Below are positions 35,815-64,000 of a DNA stretch of 64,000 nucleotides, piece by piece; the first letter of the stretch is position 1; each line of letters starts with the position of its first letter. The position numbers and the translations under genes were made by a program. The stretch comes from Albula goreensis (taxonomy: Eukaryota > Chordata > Actinopteri > Albuliformes > Albulidae), in contig CM040764.1 in NCBI GenBank assembly GCA_022829145.1, positions 7,177,144 to 7,241,143 of the forward strand, given 5' to 3'. The notes below the pieces were generated by a model. That model saw only the letters and a program-made list of their open reading frames with translations. It was not told the origin of the DNA and ran no database searches.

Positions 35815-37347
35815 AGCTTTCATAAAATTTCACCTCAACCAACCTTGCATATTCAGAGCACAAAGGTAGTTTGCAATTGACACATTAACAAGAGATCTGT
35901 TACTAGACTCAATAAACTTGATTGAGTCTAGAAACAATGAAACTCAGTGATATTGAAAATTTGTTTTGTAAATGTAACACTCATGCTGTTTTTTTAGATT
36001 TTCAGGGCATCTAAGGGTGCAGTAGATCTATATGATCTGAAAATGAAACCCAGGAAAGGTTTTGGTTGGACATACCAAGCATTTAGAAACCAACCAAACC
36101 AGACCTGATTGTAATGTATACATGACATGGCCAACTAAAATGTTTATCTTGGTTTCAAGGAGTAACAGTCTGTATTCCTGAACTAATAAGTGTTAAATAA
36201 TAAAAATTCAAGAAATTGAGAAACCTCAATTTTCAATGGGAAAAAATGATCATCAAAAAAGAACAGTGCTTTTTGAGAAACTGGTCTCTCTAGGGGCCTT
36301 ATTTTTAAACTAATGCGCACGCACAAATTCCACCCTGAACTTTGCACAGGATCACTGATGTGAATTATGCGATTTACCAGAAACAAAGGTTTTGGGAGCA
36401 TATCTCTGCCTTCTCTCAAATTTCAGACTGTAGAAACAGATTCTCGCGGTGGAGCAAAAGTACTGGTATTGGAAATGAAAAACCAAGATCAGGTTGTGAA
36501 GAATGAAATCAGATGTAGTTTGTAAACGTGTAAAATCATCTGTTTGACCAGTAGTTTTTTCCAAGGCTGTTGTAAAGAAATAAGTTGTCAGCCTTGTTTT
36601 AGGCTGGTGTGGTGGGTACAAGTCATGCGTCTTGGTTTCGTCATGTGTCTACTTACACTCCTAACAATACAATTTGTTATCGTAAATCATTCGAAAACAA
36701 CAGTTATTACCTTCTTGGGAATTTCAGAGGTATGTAAATCACTTTGGTCAGGTTTGGCTCGGGCAGTTGTTTTTGTCCAGTTGTGCAATATAGTTCCTGC
36801 TTTCCTTCTTCACCTCAGACACAATTATTTCTATTTTGGTCTGAGAGAATTTCCTTATTTCTTGATTGCTCCTTCATTCCCGCAGACAATACAAGCTCAA
36901 ACCTTCAGACATGTTCTCATATCTAAGAGGATTAACTTCATTTCTACTTTATAGAAACAAGCCGACTTTATAGGCTTGTTATGGGAACTATTTTATGTTA
37001 AAACCTCAGAGTGCTTTCAAGTATATACAAGTTTAGGGCTCCAATTTTGCAACCAAAATCTTGTGTTCTTTGAGTCAAACTTGTGATTGGTAAACCAAGT
37101 GTACAGCAAATGAAAAACTATATGTGATGGCAAATTCAGCGAAAGTTATGCTCACACTGAAAAACAAAGTCCCTGGCCTATTTATTTTTTTGCCTGACAG
37201 TGCCTCTTGTGGTCAAACATGGTACTGCCTCTGCTGTTAATTTGGAGCCTGTTTGAGGCTTTTTTTTCCTGTTCCAGTGTCATGTACAGAATTTGGAGGG
37301 GGGCAGGGACGTTGTGTCTCCTTTGCAGGGTGGGGAGGACAGAGGCG
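35815..37347. other. spacer between convergent pcolce2 and trpc1
   Basis: AT-rich, with no gene recognised. A + strand open frame at 36544-36954 (136 codons) is hydrophobic but has no recognisable family and no exon partners. The right end is the short trpc1 3' UTR. Confidence 0.6.
37181..37186 (-). promoter_or_regulatory. candidate trpc1 poly(A) signal
   Basis: AATAAA on the - strand about 160 bases beyond the trpc1 stop. Confidence 0.45.
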
Positions 37348-53594
<16,247 letters not shown>

Positions 53595-54869
53595 TGTTTC
53601 TTTAGAGGACGGGTCGGATAGAGGGAGACAGTCACACCCGGATGGTCAAGCTCACACGTCCAAGCGCATTACTCTTGGTGGAAGCGTCTGTTTAAAATTT
53701 GTACAGTGAAAACAATTAGCCTCTCTCACGTGCCGTAACACTTTTTGGGGCGATTCGGGCTTTCTGGCAAGTTCACCACCCCTGTCTCCTGATGTCTCCT
53801 GTCTCACCACCTCCGGATGCGTCTGTGCGATGCAATTATTGGACAACCTATCTTGTTAATTTTTAATAGTGCAATATTCTTTCATCTTAAAGCATCCGTC
53901 TTCATGGCTTCTGTGTTGATCCCTCCCACGTAGAGATACGTAAAAGCACCATGCTGCTTTCAAAGACTATGCACAACAGTCAACTTCAGCATCTGTCAGT
54001 GCGATGGTGCTGATGGTGTGGCTGAAGGTTTGTGCGCATGTGCACTAGCCATCTGCTTGTTTAACTCGGGGACGCGCTATCTTTATCCGGGCGGATAGCA
54101 ACAAGCTTCGGAACAAATAATGTAACGTGCTGAAACCCGTTGTTGATTTTATAAGGTATTATCGTTGACATTACCCAGGGGCATTCTGACCACATACCAA
54201 GTGAGAACAGGCATTACATCCGACAGAAAAAGGAGGAGCGTTGATCTTAATGTCAGCTCCAGGAACTTAATCTTTCATTTTACTGGGATAATTGAGCTGC
54301 TGACTCATGAACCTTGCCCCAGAGCCACGACAAAAATACGGACCTCCCGCCCCATATGGTGTCCAGCATAACAACACTTTATATTTAGACATCATGTATT
54401 GACCACACACATTCTCTTCCACTTCCTTATTGCCTCTCTCTGCCTTTCTCTGTTGATTTTTATGTGCTTGTTTTGCATCTGGTCATGGGTACTTGAATTG
54501 ATGAAATGTCCCACCGAAAAACCACGACTAGAAAGATACGCCATGACCCCACCTGATGCGGCCAACTTGAGAAACCCACAAGCATAAAGAAATTATTACA
54601 TCCTGCTAGTCTGAATGATTCATTTTATTGCATAACTGATAGTGTGAGACAGACATGTACATTGAGTTTCAAGGATGAAAATAAAAACATGATTTCTAAA
54701 CCCATATCGGTCATATTGATTTTAGTAATGAAATGTGATGCGTCTGTTTATTAGCATTATTGCTGTAAGAAAAAAAGGTCACATATAAAGTGCATAGAGA
54801 GGGGTTTAAAGTACAGAAGACATTGGAGACAGGGCTGGGAGAAGCATGTGGGGAGGGGAGGGTTGAGGC
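53595..54869. other. spacer between trpc1 5' end and pls1 3' end
   Basis: Holds the trpc1 5' UTR and promoter and the pls1 3' UTR. No TATA box found upstream of trpc1. No additional gene recognised. Confidence 0.6.
54747..54752 (-). promoter_or_regulatory. candidate pls1 poly(A) signal
   Basis: AATAAA on the - strand about 120 bases past the stop. A second hexamer lies at 54624-54629. Confidence 0.4.
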
Positions 54870-55008
54870 TCAGCCAGCGGCCTTCTTCAGCCCTCTGCCC
54901 ATTAAGCAGGCAAACACAGTCATCACCATCTTCGGCTTCACCTCCACCAGGTCGTCAGGCAGGGCGTACACCTTCGCTCCGATTTTACGAGAGAGGGAAA
55001 TGGCGTAC
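54870..55008 (-). CDS. pls1: pls1 last exon (CH4 end and stop)
   Basis: 139 bases: [20 protein letters not shown] to GLKKAAG and TGA. The acceptor is CAAAG. Confidence 0.95.
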
Positions 55009-58000
55009 CTTTGACGAAGAAGGTTAAAAAATGAAGTAGGGAGGAAAGTGAGTGACTGGCTACATACCCAGCTGACTATTTTGGGTGCTCAGAACGATAA
55101 CAAAGCTTAGGGAAAACAGAAATGTTCTAAGTACGATAAATTTGTCTTGTCCCATGGGGGTCCCTTGAACATTTTTTCTGAAATCACAGATAGGCCTTAG
55201 ATACAATTTTGTTGTTGGAGTGAAACAGAATTAGAATTGTGGAAGGTCATTCTCATTAAATGACACCGCCATCATTTTCTTCCTAACAGACTAACGCTGC
55301 CCTAACTGTGTGTGGCTGGTGTGAGTTGGGTAGGCAGGAGGGGGGCTCACTTTGCGTTATTCAGCTTGTCGTCTGCAGTCAGGTCTCCTCTCTTCACCAT
55401 CTCCTCTCGGACGGCGTTGGGAGCGATGGTGTCGATCAGATCGATCACCGGCAGGCTTGTGCTAATAAGTTTGTCCTGAAAAAATAATCAATCATCCTCG
55501 CTCTGGATGCTATTCTATGCCGAGGATACATGGATGGGGATGAGGGGGGTATGGGTGCTGTGGTCAGGCATCTAGAAGGTTCTGAAACGCCACTTGCAAG
55601 TTCAAATCCCAGATGCACTGAAATTCCTTTTAAAATCTCATCTCATTTTACACTTGTATAAAGAGCTTTATTCACCTGCATGAGAACTGCTACATAAATA
55701 TAGTTTTATTATTATCGTCATTATTTATTTTTGTAACCTCTGACCACATTTGATCTGAGGTGCCATAGCAACTAATGCAAATGATGACCTCATCACCAGT
55801 GGTCTATTATTACTACTTACCAAAAGTAAAATCAAATCTATAACTTAATCATTGACTTCATAGTTTCCTGCCAATTTTCCTTTCCCTGATTGTGTATGAG
55901 TGTGCAAGCCTTCTTGGAAAAAATACATTCTTGGAAAAATCAATGACTTTTCGTTCTTGTCAATTTTCGAACTTGGGCCATTGTGAAATATGAGCCGTTT
56001 CCAGACTACAGGATGCAGTATATGGCATAATGAGTCAAATAGGCCTATAACGACAGAGTACAGTCATTGAGAGTGAAGCAGAGTTCTGACCCAGGTACCT
56101 TAAAGCTGCCGATGGAAGTTTCCTTCTTTCCTTGCTTCAAAGTGGCATTCACCCAGCCGATTATGACTTGGTCATTTACTTTCTCGCCTTCTCCAAGCTC
56201 AGACAGCACCCTCAAAGTGTACCTGATTAACAAAAAAAAAAATCAAATCACCTCTGTGAATGAAGGAATGAATTAACGAATAGATGAACCAACAGAGTCA
56301 GATTTCACCCTCAGTGCTGCCATTTCCATGTAGGCCGCATCGATGAGATAAATTTGACTCACTCTTTATGATTAGCAATTTAAGAAACATAAAAAATTAC
56401 AACACAAAAATAATTACATGTATTGATTTTCACACAAACAATAAAGCAGAGGCAATGTATTCGGGAAACACATAATTAGATAAAACAAATAAAATACAGT
56501 CACAAAAGGACACACTAAACTGAAAACTGGATGTAGTCTCAAGAATAACACTAATTAAAGAATAAATCAAATAAAATATCAAATGAAACTAGATGCTATG
56601 GCAAATCACACATCAGAGAGGAGCAAAAGCAAGTTTAAAAAGCAAAACTGCTTTTGTGAAGGACTAAGGGTGAGATTGCTCAAAGCCTTTGGCACATGTG
56701 AAAACATTTGCACATGCAATGTCAGTGACACAATTTGCGATTGGAGCAAATGAACTAGGTCAACCAATCACATGCTGTCTTTTTCTTTTTGCACCAGTGA
56801 GACAGTTGTGCAGGCACTAAATACTTAAGTAAATCAGACCCTAAAAGTGGCGAAAAGGGGAACACTATACCTTCTCATCAGCTGCCATACTAAGGCAAGT
56901 GTGTGCATTTGGCTGCCTTCATTGATGTTCTCTCCACCAATCCCCACGAGGGAAAATCTTGCCTCCCTTTTTCCAAGCTGCACAGCATAGTTGCAGTTTT
57001 CAAGCTTTAACAAACAATGAAAGAGAAAAATACAGATCCCGACCATTTCTTCAAGGAAGTGTCAAAAATTATTCCATGATAAGAACCGGGTAGCTTAAAT
57101 AAGTTTGTCAAAGGTTTTACATTAAATTTGGCTGACTTGGGTTGTTGTACATTAAACCAAGCTTGTGCTTCAGTGCATTAGTCATGATAATATCCATCTC
57201 TTTTCTCAATTGCTGACATATTTGTATTGCATCATAAGTCTCTTAGCCATGTATGGCGAAGCAAAACATGGTGATGCTACTGCAGACATCATTCAAAGTT
57301 TGCTATTTTTCTGAGCAAAGCACATTCACAAAATTTGAAATATGAAAATATTTTAAAACATGAGCTCAAGATGTGTTTATATTAATTACTGTTATTATTT
57401 AATTTTTTATGAACTAAATGAAATCAGGAGGATGAATCAGTGAGAACCCTGCAGTATTCTCAGCAGGATGTTGGTCTAATCCCATAGCATACACAAACAG
57501 TGTTTGGTAAGACAAGGAGGCATTTTAATTAATTTAATTAATTGCTGACTTTTTCCTGGCACAAAGCAGCAGTGTGGTTTATGGCCTGTGATCCAGAGTT
57601 GATTTGATACTGAATGTTAGGATGGCAGCTACAATAAATACCCATGTCCAGGTCACATGACTGACCTTCTTCATGTTGGTACCCAGTGAGGAATAGGGAG
57701 GGCGGTTGACCTTTCTGTAGTCCACGTCAACCTGGATCCTCTCATACAACTGAAAGATGACCAGGGCATCCACCAGGTCACTGTAAAGAGAATACACTCA
57801 TTTCAGTGAGTACTCCAGCAAACAGTCAGGGAATATAAAAATGATATGCCCTCTGTTTGAGGTTAAGTGTGAGGCACTACAGTATATGCATGCTAAACCA
57901 GTCACTGTTGTATACCACTGTTTGCTGTGGTTTTTTTACGGCACTTGCAAGCCAGGATAAAGGGAGTAATGACAGAGAAGGGATGTGGTCACCTGAAGAG

Positions 58001-61000
58001 TGTCCACATCTTCACCCAGTGACAAAGAGCAAAGCAACTACTACACTGGAATTAAATGGTAACAAACTGTAAAGTTCTACAGTTCTTTGGTAATACTGAG
58101 TATCTTGGAAATATCCACAGGGCATTCTGCATAAATATTTATGTCAAAAAACAAATGACTTATAAATGAATGAATGAATGAATGAATGAATGAAAGAAAG
58201 AAAGAAAGAATGAATGAATGAATGAATGAATGAATGAATGAATGAATGAATGAATGAAAAACATGTTTTCACTGCAACAGTATTTAAAACACTTGATAGT
58301 ACCGGTATAAGTGGTTGACAAATGGGGTCACACCCAAGGAGTTCATCCAGTTCCGGAAGGTTCTCTCCTCTCTGGACTCTCCTGTGAGGACAGCAGTGGT
58401 GACGGTATTATTCAAGAATCGTTCATGAGTGCATGAGTGCCAAGATGAGCACTCCCTCATGAAGCATTCGTTCCATTTTCACACAACTCTTGCCTATGTG
58501 TTTCCAACACAAGTTAGCACAAAAAAAAAACAATAACTGTACTGACTATATACCATGGCATACAAGAGCCAATACCCTGTTCAAAGATACAGGTCTGGAG
58601 GAATATGCTATGTAGAGACAGTAGTGAAATATTGTGGCTAAGAGGCTGGGTTTGTAACTCAGATTGCAGGTTTAATTCCCAACCAGGGCCATGCCAGTGT
58701 ACCTTCAGCACTTTGTCAACGTCCAGGGGAACAAACAGCAAACAAAGCACACTATAACACAAGCAGGAAGGGACAGCGTATACAAAAAACTACAATCCAG
58801 CATCACATTGATTGAGAAAGGCTTATATTCTTACATACCTGTGTCCTGTTTAAGCCTAAACAATATGACCTTTCCAAATCATTCCATACCCAACACAAGG
58901 AAACCCCTTATGAATGTATCATAAAAACCAACCATCCCATTTAAATATGTACTACACACACATATATATGTTTGTATGGGATGACAGGAATTCCATCCAC
59001 CAAGGATATTATATACACAACAGATGTGTAACACATGTGTTTGTATACAATATTTCTGGCAGGCAAGTATTCTGAGGCATCAGATCACTCCAGGGTGAGC
59101 ACCAATGGGATCAAAAAAAACCAGACAAAACAATACAACAAAGTCATACGTTATAAGAATGGCAAGTACAAATCAAACCCATCTGGATGGAATTGGGAGG
59201 GGGGTTAGGGGGGGCTCGGAGACGCTACAGAGCTGCTTCGCTTCTGTAAATGGATGGAATGAGAAGCATTTGTTTTCTTTCCAGAATGTGAGTCAGAGGA
59301 CTGGTCACAGACAAGTCACTGGTCTGGCAGTGTAGCGTCACCAAGGGAGACCGATTCAGTCCAACCTCACTCAGAGCTTATAGGCCTGGGCGTAATTCAG
59401 ATTTAAGAGTAGAGTAAGAGGAAGGGGAGGAAAGAGTAAGTGGAAATGCATTCTGGGAAGGTAGAGACTAAACACAGTACCTACAATGGGAGGTGTCAGG
59501 TCTATGTCGGTGTGAAAGAAATTAAAAGACAAAGACACCCAATTAGCCCAAAGTGTAATGTTTTTTTTACAAGCCAACTGAATGGCAGTAAGAATTTAGG
59601 TGCAAAAACCCAAAATTACACATTTGAGGGATTTGGGAAACTGCTGGCGGAAAGCCTATAATTTGTATAAACATCAAAGTTCTCCAATCGTATATGGCTG
59701 CTAACTGTGCCTTCTGTTTTAGACCGACTGCTTGACAGGTGACAAAAAAACTGGGATTCAAGTCATCAAAATCACATTAGATCAAAAAAGAAAAATCCCT
59801 TATGTTACATACATAGCTAATAATTATGTCTTGATATATTTGTACTGATCAGACATTAAATAAATGGAACATTTATCATTAAATTAAGGAAACACCAAGC
59901 TTAAATTTGTGAATTTTAATGGATCGGACTTACATTGAGTAATCAATGTATGACAAGCATAAAAAGATGTGCAAACTCTGTGTGCTCTGCAGCTACCTCT
60001 GCTCTGACTGCTTCAAATCTTTTTAAGAGGTAAAAACATTTAACCCTTAAATAGTAAGACGATAGACTTTGCTGTTGGCATCAGAGCACTACCTTTACTT
60101 TTGTGCCCTCTAGTGGACAATTGCTGAACTGAAAAAATGTCTGCACAGTGGGGGGTGGGGGTGGGGGTGGGGGAGGCAGGGGGCTGGTTGATCGAACACA
60201 CCTTCCAGCAGGGTCAGGTCGATCTCGCTGTTCTTGGGTTTGTTGAGGGCCGGGTACATGTTGAACATGTTGGCCACAAAGGCCATGTTGAGTTTGTGGT
60301 GACCGGCGACCACGTCCTGTGGCGTGACGAACTGCTTGCAGTCCAGCCGCGCCGCCTGTCTCAGCATGAGCTCTGCCCGACGCTCATCGTCCCTCTCCTA
60401 AACGCACAGGGGGTCAAACGGGGAAAGGGTCAAAAGGACACCTGGGAGAGCAGGACCTGAGTCAAATACTTGTCTTAGGCACTTTACAGGGAAAATTTAT
60501 TCACACTGACACTCCAAGCGGTTGGGCGGATATACTCACTCATCTCAGGTAAGGCTATTCACCCAATTGTATACTTTCAATTCATGGGCCTTTCTCTATT
60601 CAAGCAGTTACATATCACTCTATGTCTATATCTTGGTCCTCATCCATGTAAATGCCCTACATTTATATATCTGTGTATCAGCTGGTGTCTCCTTTCCCCT
60701 TATTGTGCTGCTTTCATTGATTCATCAGCCACACTGTTTCTACAGAGCTGCTGGTCCTCTATAGCGGCTGTGCGATCAGGCAGTAGGCGGTGTGCCTCTC
60801 TACCCCTTACGTTAATTCCTGACATGTCGATAAAGACACTCATTTCATCGCCATCTCCTTTGGGGGCGATTTGATCGAGCAGGTGGAAATAGGCTTTGGA
60901 GTCCTGAAACAGATGAAAGAGCGGTTTGTTAGCGGAAAAGTGATGAGCGTCAAGTGGGCGCTGGAGAAGGTGAGTCAGTGTGGGGGAGGCACCTTTATGT

Positions 61001-61178
61001 CATCGCTGAAGTTGCTGATTGGCTGCCAGCCAGCATTGCTCAGGTGGTGGTTGACCCAGCGCAGGAGCAGCTCCTCCGGGGACATGGAGAGCAGGTGGTC
61101 CAGGTCCTCGCCCTCCTCCAGCAGAGCGATGAGCGCTACACACATGTACATATAAACACATACATAAATACGTGTATG

Positions 61179-61225
<47 letters not shown>

Positions 61226-63918
61226 ACACACACACAGACACACACACACACACACGTGAGCACCTTACCAGAGCATAAGTGCTCACTCATAAAGACTTCA
61301 ATCCTTATTCCTCTATTACCAGGCTTATCTTGCCCACACCTATTCAACTCCTGTATCCAGTTCAGCTGAGCCAGGCTCCGATTACAGCCTGCTGTCAAAA
61401 GACTGTGAATCCGAGCCTACGGCAGGCTAACCCAACCGTGCGCCCCTTCCTCTCCCAGCACCCAGTCTTCAGTTATGACCCCGGCTGCTACCACAAACAC
61501 CAGTGCTCCAACCAGCTGATTTCAATAACTGGCTCCCTTAGGGGGCTAAAGGACTTTCTGATTAGAATCAGCTGCTTCAGTGAAATGCTAAACATATGCA
61601 AAACTGCCTGATAATAAAAAAAGTACTTGATAAAAAACAAGGTAAGTAATCTTGAATTATTAAAAAGTAAACTTAATTGAAAAATGCTTGGTAAGAAAAT
61701 TAAAGTTATTGTCAGAATTTAGACTGGAATCACCAAACATCACCAAAATCAATGAAGATTTCATTTTTTGCAGTATACTTCTTCCTGAAGTTGCTCCACC
61801 AGGCCCCGCCCTCCCCACCTGCCTGAACCCTTTCATACCCTCATTCCTGGAGATCTCGATGTCGGCGAACAGGCCGATCTTGATAATCTGCCACAGTAGG
61901 CCTAGCACCAGATGGGGCTTTCCAGCCTTCAGGTCCTGTGCGTCGATGTTGATGACGGTGCAGCCGATGGCAGAGGCCGAATTCAGGGCGAGCATCAGGT
62001 TTTCCTGCAACACACAGCCGTTCGCTCTTTAACAGGCCAAAACCTACGCCAAAAGCAAGACATATTACCTTTAGCAGCTGTTACATAAGTAGAGTATATA
62101 TAAAAGCTATAAAGCTTTATTTCACACACGTCGAATTCGAAACCTACTTGGCTGCAACAGTCACATTCCAAACACCTATAAAAATGAATTTGTCATGATA
62201 CAGAGTTTGGACTGCCATCAGCTCACAATCTTATTCAGTAATCATCATGCACAACCCCCCCCACGAAAACCCATCCCCCTGTATCTTCTTCTACAGTGTG
62301 GACCTTCCAGAATGTGCACCTTGAACTTGTGCTGTATTACTTATCAGTCATTTATCTCAGTTATCATTTGGCATGTCTGTGTGTATAATATCAGTTTTAC
62401 AATGACCTGGTTTTTAAAGAATTAAAGGGTTCTTCAGTTTAAAACTGTTACATAAGAGCGTATGAGTTGGAAGGGCTTTAATCTTGATGAACAATTGCTT
62501 GAAAAATCCAGTCATGGTAACATCTACATCAGTTTAAAATGAGAGAATGATGTTCCTGATAACTCACTGGTTTGAGCCAATTCATTATTTGTAAAACGCA
62601 GATGCTTTCATTGCTCAAACTGACTGTAGCTTCAACCATGTTTCATGTCATTCAGTTTTATCAAGACAAAATTAAAGAGAATGTAAAGAGATATTTACAG
62701 CAATAAACTATTGGACAGTTTTAGTGGAGATTTGTTGCTGGAATGAGTAAACAAATTACTTACTGTCATTGTGAAAGTTGTCAGTTTCTTTGTGTTTATT
62801 ACTCTCTCATCAATTGTGTCTGGCTGTGATAAGTTTATCATTTTACTGAAAGAAAAACACATTGCATATATACATAAATACAAAATCTAATATATGTCCA
62901 TTTTTAAACAAATTAATTTTCATGTACTCATTTGTTTTCATTATACCATAAGCTCAATTTATCGATCCTAATAAGACAGATATTTAACTGTAAAAAAGTT
63001 TGATAGCAAAACACTGAAATGCTAAGTCTAATTCCAGTGATTGTGCATAGTCTTGACATGCAGATTTCCCAGTTAGGGATGATAATTGATCAATCAATAA
63101 TTCAATCAATCAATCAATCAATCAATCAAGATCCAAATTTGGTCTCTAAAAATATTATAATAAACTGATGAGAAGCCACATTGATATTGATAGTGTAATA
63201 TAACTTAACATAGTGTAACAGTATTTTTCCGAATTTCTCACACAAAAAAAATGAAATGCGTACAGTAATCTGCATTGTCACAGAGTATGTATTACAAAGG
63301 TTGCACAGATATACTATCGTCAATATAAAACAGATCAGTGAATCTTTATCATCTGATTATTTCGATTACAAATCTACTGTACATGGCACGTCATTTTATG
63401 TATCTCTTTACAGTTCTCTGAGGACACCTGTCTGTCCATAGACCATCATGCTGCTGACATTCCATCTGAAGTACTAAAGTCTACAGGCTTCTCTGCTTCA
63501 AAAGCAATGCCATTTTCCTCTCTTCAAAAACTTTTTCCCATTTCTCTCGACTGACTTCAAGAAGGAAATCTTTCCACTGAAACCTTCCCCAAAGGCTCAG
63601 AAGAAAGTGGGTGCTCATAACTCCTCCAATTCTCCTGAGATGCTGTCTTTGTTATGACCGCAGCATAAAAATGAAACCTGAGTAATACTGATTGATTGGT
63701 TAATTTGTTGGTCTGGTTCGTCGATTGACTGATTGATGGGTTGACTGACTGATGCAAAGCAGGGATGAGAGTTAGTCTGTTTTACCAGAGCAGAATGCCG
63801 TCCTTGACGGACATGAAGAGGCTCTCGGTGTCTGGGTCCATGGGGACGAGGTGCTTGCAGTCGGGGTCATCCTTCAAGGTCTTGTTGATCCAGTTCACAA
63901 AGGCTACTTTCTCTTCAT
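54870..63918 (-). CDS. pls1: plastin-1 (I-plastin/fimbrin), 3' twelve coding exons (partial gene)
   Basis: Plastins crosslink F-actin into tight bundles with two actin-binding domains, each made of two calponin-homology domains; PLS1 serves intestinal microvilli and hair-cell stereocilia. Twelve exons join in frame to 508 codons, matching human PLS1 residues ~122-629 in length and sequence. CH1 starts [19 protein letters not shown]. Further landmarks are [44 protein letters not shown] (ABD1), [71 protein letters not shown], and the C-terminal [20 protein letters not shown] (ABD2). The two EF hands of plastins precede this part and are beyond the right edge. Plastins are very similar to each other. 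The PLS1 assignment rests on sequence plus its position beside trpc1 and pcolce2. Confidence 0.93.
55351..55475 (-). CDS. pls1: pls1 exon (CH4)
   Basis: 125 bases: [20 protein letters not shown] to DDKLNNA plus two bases of Lys. The acceptor is TTTCAG and the donor GTGAGC. Confidence 0.95.
55550..55720 (+). mobile_element. possible SINE fragment
   Basis: A B-box-like gcaagttcaaatccc (near 55597) is followed by cacttgtataaagagcttta. It lies in a pls1 intron. Weakly supported. Confidence 0.3.
56099..56222 (-). CDS. pls1: pls1 exon (start of CH4)
   Basis: 124 bases: [20 protein letters not shown] to TSIGSFK. The acceptor is ATCAG and the donor GTACCT. Confidence 0.95.
56871..57004 (-). CDS. 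pls1: pls1 exon (CH3 end)
   Basis: 134 bases: [20 protein letters not shown] to LVWQLMR plus two bases. The acceptor is TAAAG and the donor GTATAG. Confidence 0.93.
57666..57780 (-). CDS. pls1: pls1 exon (CH3)
   Basis: 115 bases: [20 protein letters not shown] to SLGTNMKK. The acceptor is TTACAG and the donor GTCAGT. Confidence 0.95.
58164..58258. repeat. (TGAA)n tetranucleotide microsatellite
   Basis: TGAA/AATG repeats with an internal AAAG run, 45 bases downstream of a pls1 donor (58303) on the gene's strand. Confidence 0.95.
58303..58381 (-). CDS. pls1: pls1 exon (start of CH3)
   Basis: 79 bases: [20 protein letters not shown] to NHLY plus two bases. The acceptor is TCACAG and the donor GTACTA. 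Confidence 0.9.
58382..60201 (-). other. pls1 intron (1.8 kb)
   Basis: GT-AG intron containing the SINE fragment at 58615-58720 and a GT/GGGGTG-rich run near 60150-60175. No gene recognised. Confidence 0.8.
58615..58720 (+). mobile_element. tRNA-derived SINE fragment
   Basis: aggctgggtttgtaactcag, then a B-box-like gcaggtttaattccc, then gggccatgccagtgtacctt. It lies in the largest pls1 intron of the window. Confidence 0.5.
60202..60397 (-). CDS. pls1: pls1 exon (end of CH2)
   Basis: 196 bases: [20 protein letters not shown] to SEIDLTLLE plus one base. The acceptor is TTTAG and the donor GTGTGT. Confidence 0.95.
60811..60903 (-). CDS. pls1: pls1 exon (CH2)
   Basis: 31 codons: [20 protein letters not shown] to DMSGIN. 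The intron to the previous exon is only 89 bases. The acceptor is TTTCAG and the donor GTAAGG. Confidence 0.95.
60993..61135 (-). CDS. pls1: pls1 exon (CH2 start)
   Basis: 143 bases: [18 protein letters not shown] to ISNFSDDIK. The acceptor TGTAG follows a long TG-rich stretch instead of an ordinary pyrimidine tract. The donor is GTGCCT. Confidence 0.93.
61181..61255. repeat. (CA)n microsatellite at a pls1 acceptor
   Basis: CA repeat that reads as TG repeats in the pls1 transcript and ends about 45 bases before the exon at 61135. Confidence 0.95.
61502..61588. repeat. palindrome-ended interspersed repeat, copy C
   Basis: Contains agtgctccaaccagctgatt, attagaatcagctgcttcag. It is related to the copies at 48403 and 51801 but more diverged in the centre. 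Confidence 0.5.
61839..62004 (-). CDS. pls1: pls1 exon (end of CH1, linker)
   Basis: 166 bases: [20 protein letters not shown] to DIEISRNE plus one base. The acceptor is TTGCAG and the donor GTATGA. Confidence 0.96.
62764..62845 (-). CDS. pls1: pls1 exon (CH1)
   Basis: 82 bases: [20 protein letters not shown] to TFTMT. The acceptor is TTTCAG and the donor GTAAGT. Confidence 0.95.
62846..63785 (-). other. pls1 intron at right side
   Basis: AT-rich GT-AG intron with a CAAT microsatellite at 63101-63129. No gene recognised. Confidence 0.8.
63101..63129. repeat. (CAAT)n microsatellite
   Basis: About seven copies of the tetranucleotide in a pls1 intron. Confidence 0.85.
63786..63918 (-). CDS. 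pls1: pls1 exon (start of CH1)
   Basis: 133 bases: [19 protein letters not shown] to SVKDGILL plus two bases of Cys. The acceptor is CTGCAG and the donor GTAAAA. Confidence 0.93.
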
Positions 63919-64000
63919 CTGCAGAACATTCAGTATAGATCAATGAACTACCCGCTCAGGTTAAAGGGGAAGTATGAAAATAGGTTTCCTATAGTACAGC

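Noticed and set aside
36544..36954. 136-codon hydrophobic + strand frame between pcolce2 and trpc1
   Set aside because: No family recognised; T-rich sequence on this strand yields hydrophobic codons by chance.
60975..61398. Open frames combining pls1 exon antisense or exon sequence with Thr/His or Val/Cys repeats
   Set aside because: They are the pls1 exon read into the adjacent CA microsatellite; only 60993-61135 is coding.

Overview
The window is vertebrate nuclear DNA, almost certainly from a teleost fish. Small GT-AG exons are scattered through long AT-rich introns. Microsatellites are dense, tRNA-derived SINE fragments and small inverted-repeat elements are common, and every recognisable protein is a vertebrate one. 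There is no sign of a prokaryotic or viral system and no CRISPR array. I could assign five protein-coding genes and follow their reading frames across splice junctions; all coordinates come from reading splice sites by eye.

Layout, left to right. (1) nck1, + strand: the last two coding exons of the SH2/SH3 adaptor NCK1 (6111-6844 and 8380-8574). Bases 1-6110 appear to be intron, and the first SH3 exon lies beyond the left edge. (2) About 8.5 kb of gene-poor sequence with a 48-bp minisatellite (12923-13708). (3) A complete five-exon short-chain dehydrogenase on the - strand (17064-20982). Its core is most like D-beta-hydroxybutyrate dehydrogenase BDH1, but its N-terminus is hydrophobic instead of a mitochondrial presequence. 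(4) A complete nine-exon pcolce2 on the + strand (24119-34276), the procollagen C-proteinase enhancer: signal peptide, two CUB domains and an NTR domain. (5) A complete thirteen-exon trpc1 on the - strand (37348-53594), a TRP cation channel. (6) The last twelve coding exons of pls1 on the - strand (54870-63918), the actin-bundling protein plastin-1. They cover both actin-binding regions; the EF-hand exons lie beyond the right edge.

pcolce2 and trpc1 are tail to tail and pls1 lies upstream of trpc1 on the same strand, the order and orientation of PLS1-TRPC1-PCOLCE2 on human 3q23. NCK1 and BDH1 are also on human 3q, but not adjacent to these genes. The products act in separate processes (receptor signalling, ketone or steroid-like redox chemistry, collagen maturation, calcium entry, actin bundling), so this is conserved synteny, not a functional cluster.

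The most notable anomalies are in trpc1. Exon 11 is one base short of the length needed to stay in frame, beside a partial duplicate of its own 5' end. Two of its introns (1 and 4) appear to use GC-AG splice sites. A 164-bp fold-back palindrome sits just inside intron 1. Other points of interest are the membrane-anchor-like N-terminus of the BDH1-like enzyme, two hAT-like MITEs in the pcolce2 3' region, and an unexplained 217-codon open frame antisense to the pcolce2 promoter and first exon.
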